Source: Deferribacteres bacterium
GTDB lineage: Bacteria; Nitrospirota; Thermodesulfovibrionia; UBA6902
Direction: 5' to 3'
Length of the DNA stretch: 24,951 bases
NCBI GenBank assembly: GCA_030598625.1
Contig: JAUVPO010000004.1
Location: forward strand, 1-24,951
Within the stretch, counting starts at the first letter, position 1, and each line of letters begins with the position of its first letter. A program made the position numbers and the translations under genes. The notes beneath the pieces were generated by a model. It worked only from the letters and a program-made list of their open reading frames with translations, ran no database searches and was not told the DNA's origin. Below, piece by piece: positions 24,796 through 24,951 of the stretch.

Positions 24796-24900
24796 CTTCC
24801 GGAAGAAAGATCCCGGACACAAAGTACAGAGTATATTTACATGCTAACGAGAAAATTAAGCTGTGATATACTTAATTAGTATCTGTTTATAAAGTGCCTT

Positions 24901-24951
24901 TTTCTGTCATTCCGGCTTGTCCGGAATCTTTTTACAGAAGGATTCCCGACG
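24901..24951 (+). repeat. Palindromic dispersed-repeat-like sequence at the window edge
   Basis: ATTCCGG (24909-24915) and CCGGAAT (24921-24927) form a perfect 7-base-pair stem with a 5-base loop, followed by CTTTTT, then GGATTCCCGACG running off the edge. The pattern TCATTCCGG...CCGGAATC...GGATTCCCG is typical of REP/MITE-like intergenic repeats in many bacterial genomes. It may also terminate transcription from fabF, whose stop lies about 110 bases upstream. The element is cut by the window end, so its full length cannot be seen. Confidence 0.5.

Overview
The window looks like a bacterial chromosome segment of moderate GC content from a motile Gram-negative-type organism. A large chemotaxis operon with a sigma-28-type promoter is flanked by metabolic housekeeping genes. 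Gene content and protein style suggest Nitrospirota (Thermodesulfovibrio-like) or a Desulfobacterota/deltaproteobacterial relative. That placement is an impression from reading the proteins, not a database result. I saw no rRNA, tRNA, CRISPR array, integrase or transposase. No gene-free stretch exceeds 300 bases; the longest is about 250 bases at 16413-16663.

Layout. (1) 1-2758, plus strand: the C-terminal part of a GT4 glycosyltransferase, then a GH15 glucoamylase-like hydrolase. (2) 2786-3853, minus: an unrecognised 355-residue protein. (3) 3997-16412, minus: a twin-CBS protein downstream of a chemotaxis gene run read in the order receptor, cheY, STAS, cheA, cheR, degenerate histidine kinase, cheD, cheB, large hybrid sensor kinase with receiver and Hpt. 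(4) 16664-22791, plus: a Gx-type membrane protein, a PRC/MgtE_N/CBS protein overlapping an Nramp-like transporter gene, mtnA, a long-chain polyprenyl diphosphate synthase, an AMMECR1-domain protein and a small membrane protein. (5) 22796-23293, minus: moaC, possibly preceded by a 29-codon small ORF. (6) 23532-24795, plus: a fabF-type ketosynthase gene broken by a frameshift in a run of ten A. The window ends in a palindromic dispersed-repeat-like sequence.

How it fits together. The chemotaxis run contains kinase, response regulator and the full adaptation set (CheR, CheB, CheD), but no separate cheW and no cheZ, cheC or cheX. The receptor has almost no extracytoplasmic domain. Its C-terminal helix carries an FQDITRQ segment that matches the catalytic DxxxQ motif of CheZ, so it may supply the missing CheY phosphatase. 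CheA carries two copies of an LG-x-I-x5-G...AL-x2-Q motif like that of T2SSE_N/MshEN domains, which suggests a possible cyclic-di-GMP input. A kinase-like protein in the run has Asn where the phospho-accepting His should be. Together these make the signalling cluster the least ordinary part of the window.

The metal module at 17349-19858 is the second point of interest. A soluble MgtE-type sensor is translationally coupled to an Nramp-family transporter that lacks the canonical DPGN and MPH metal-site motifs, which suggests altered metal selectivity.
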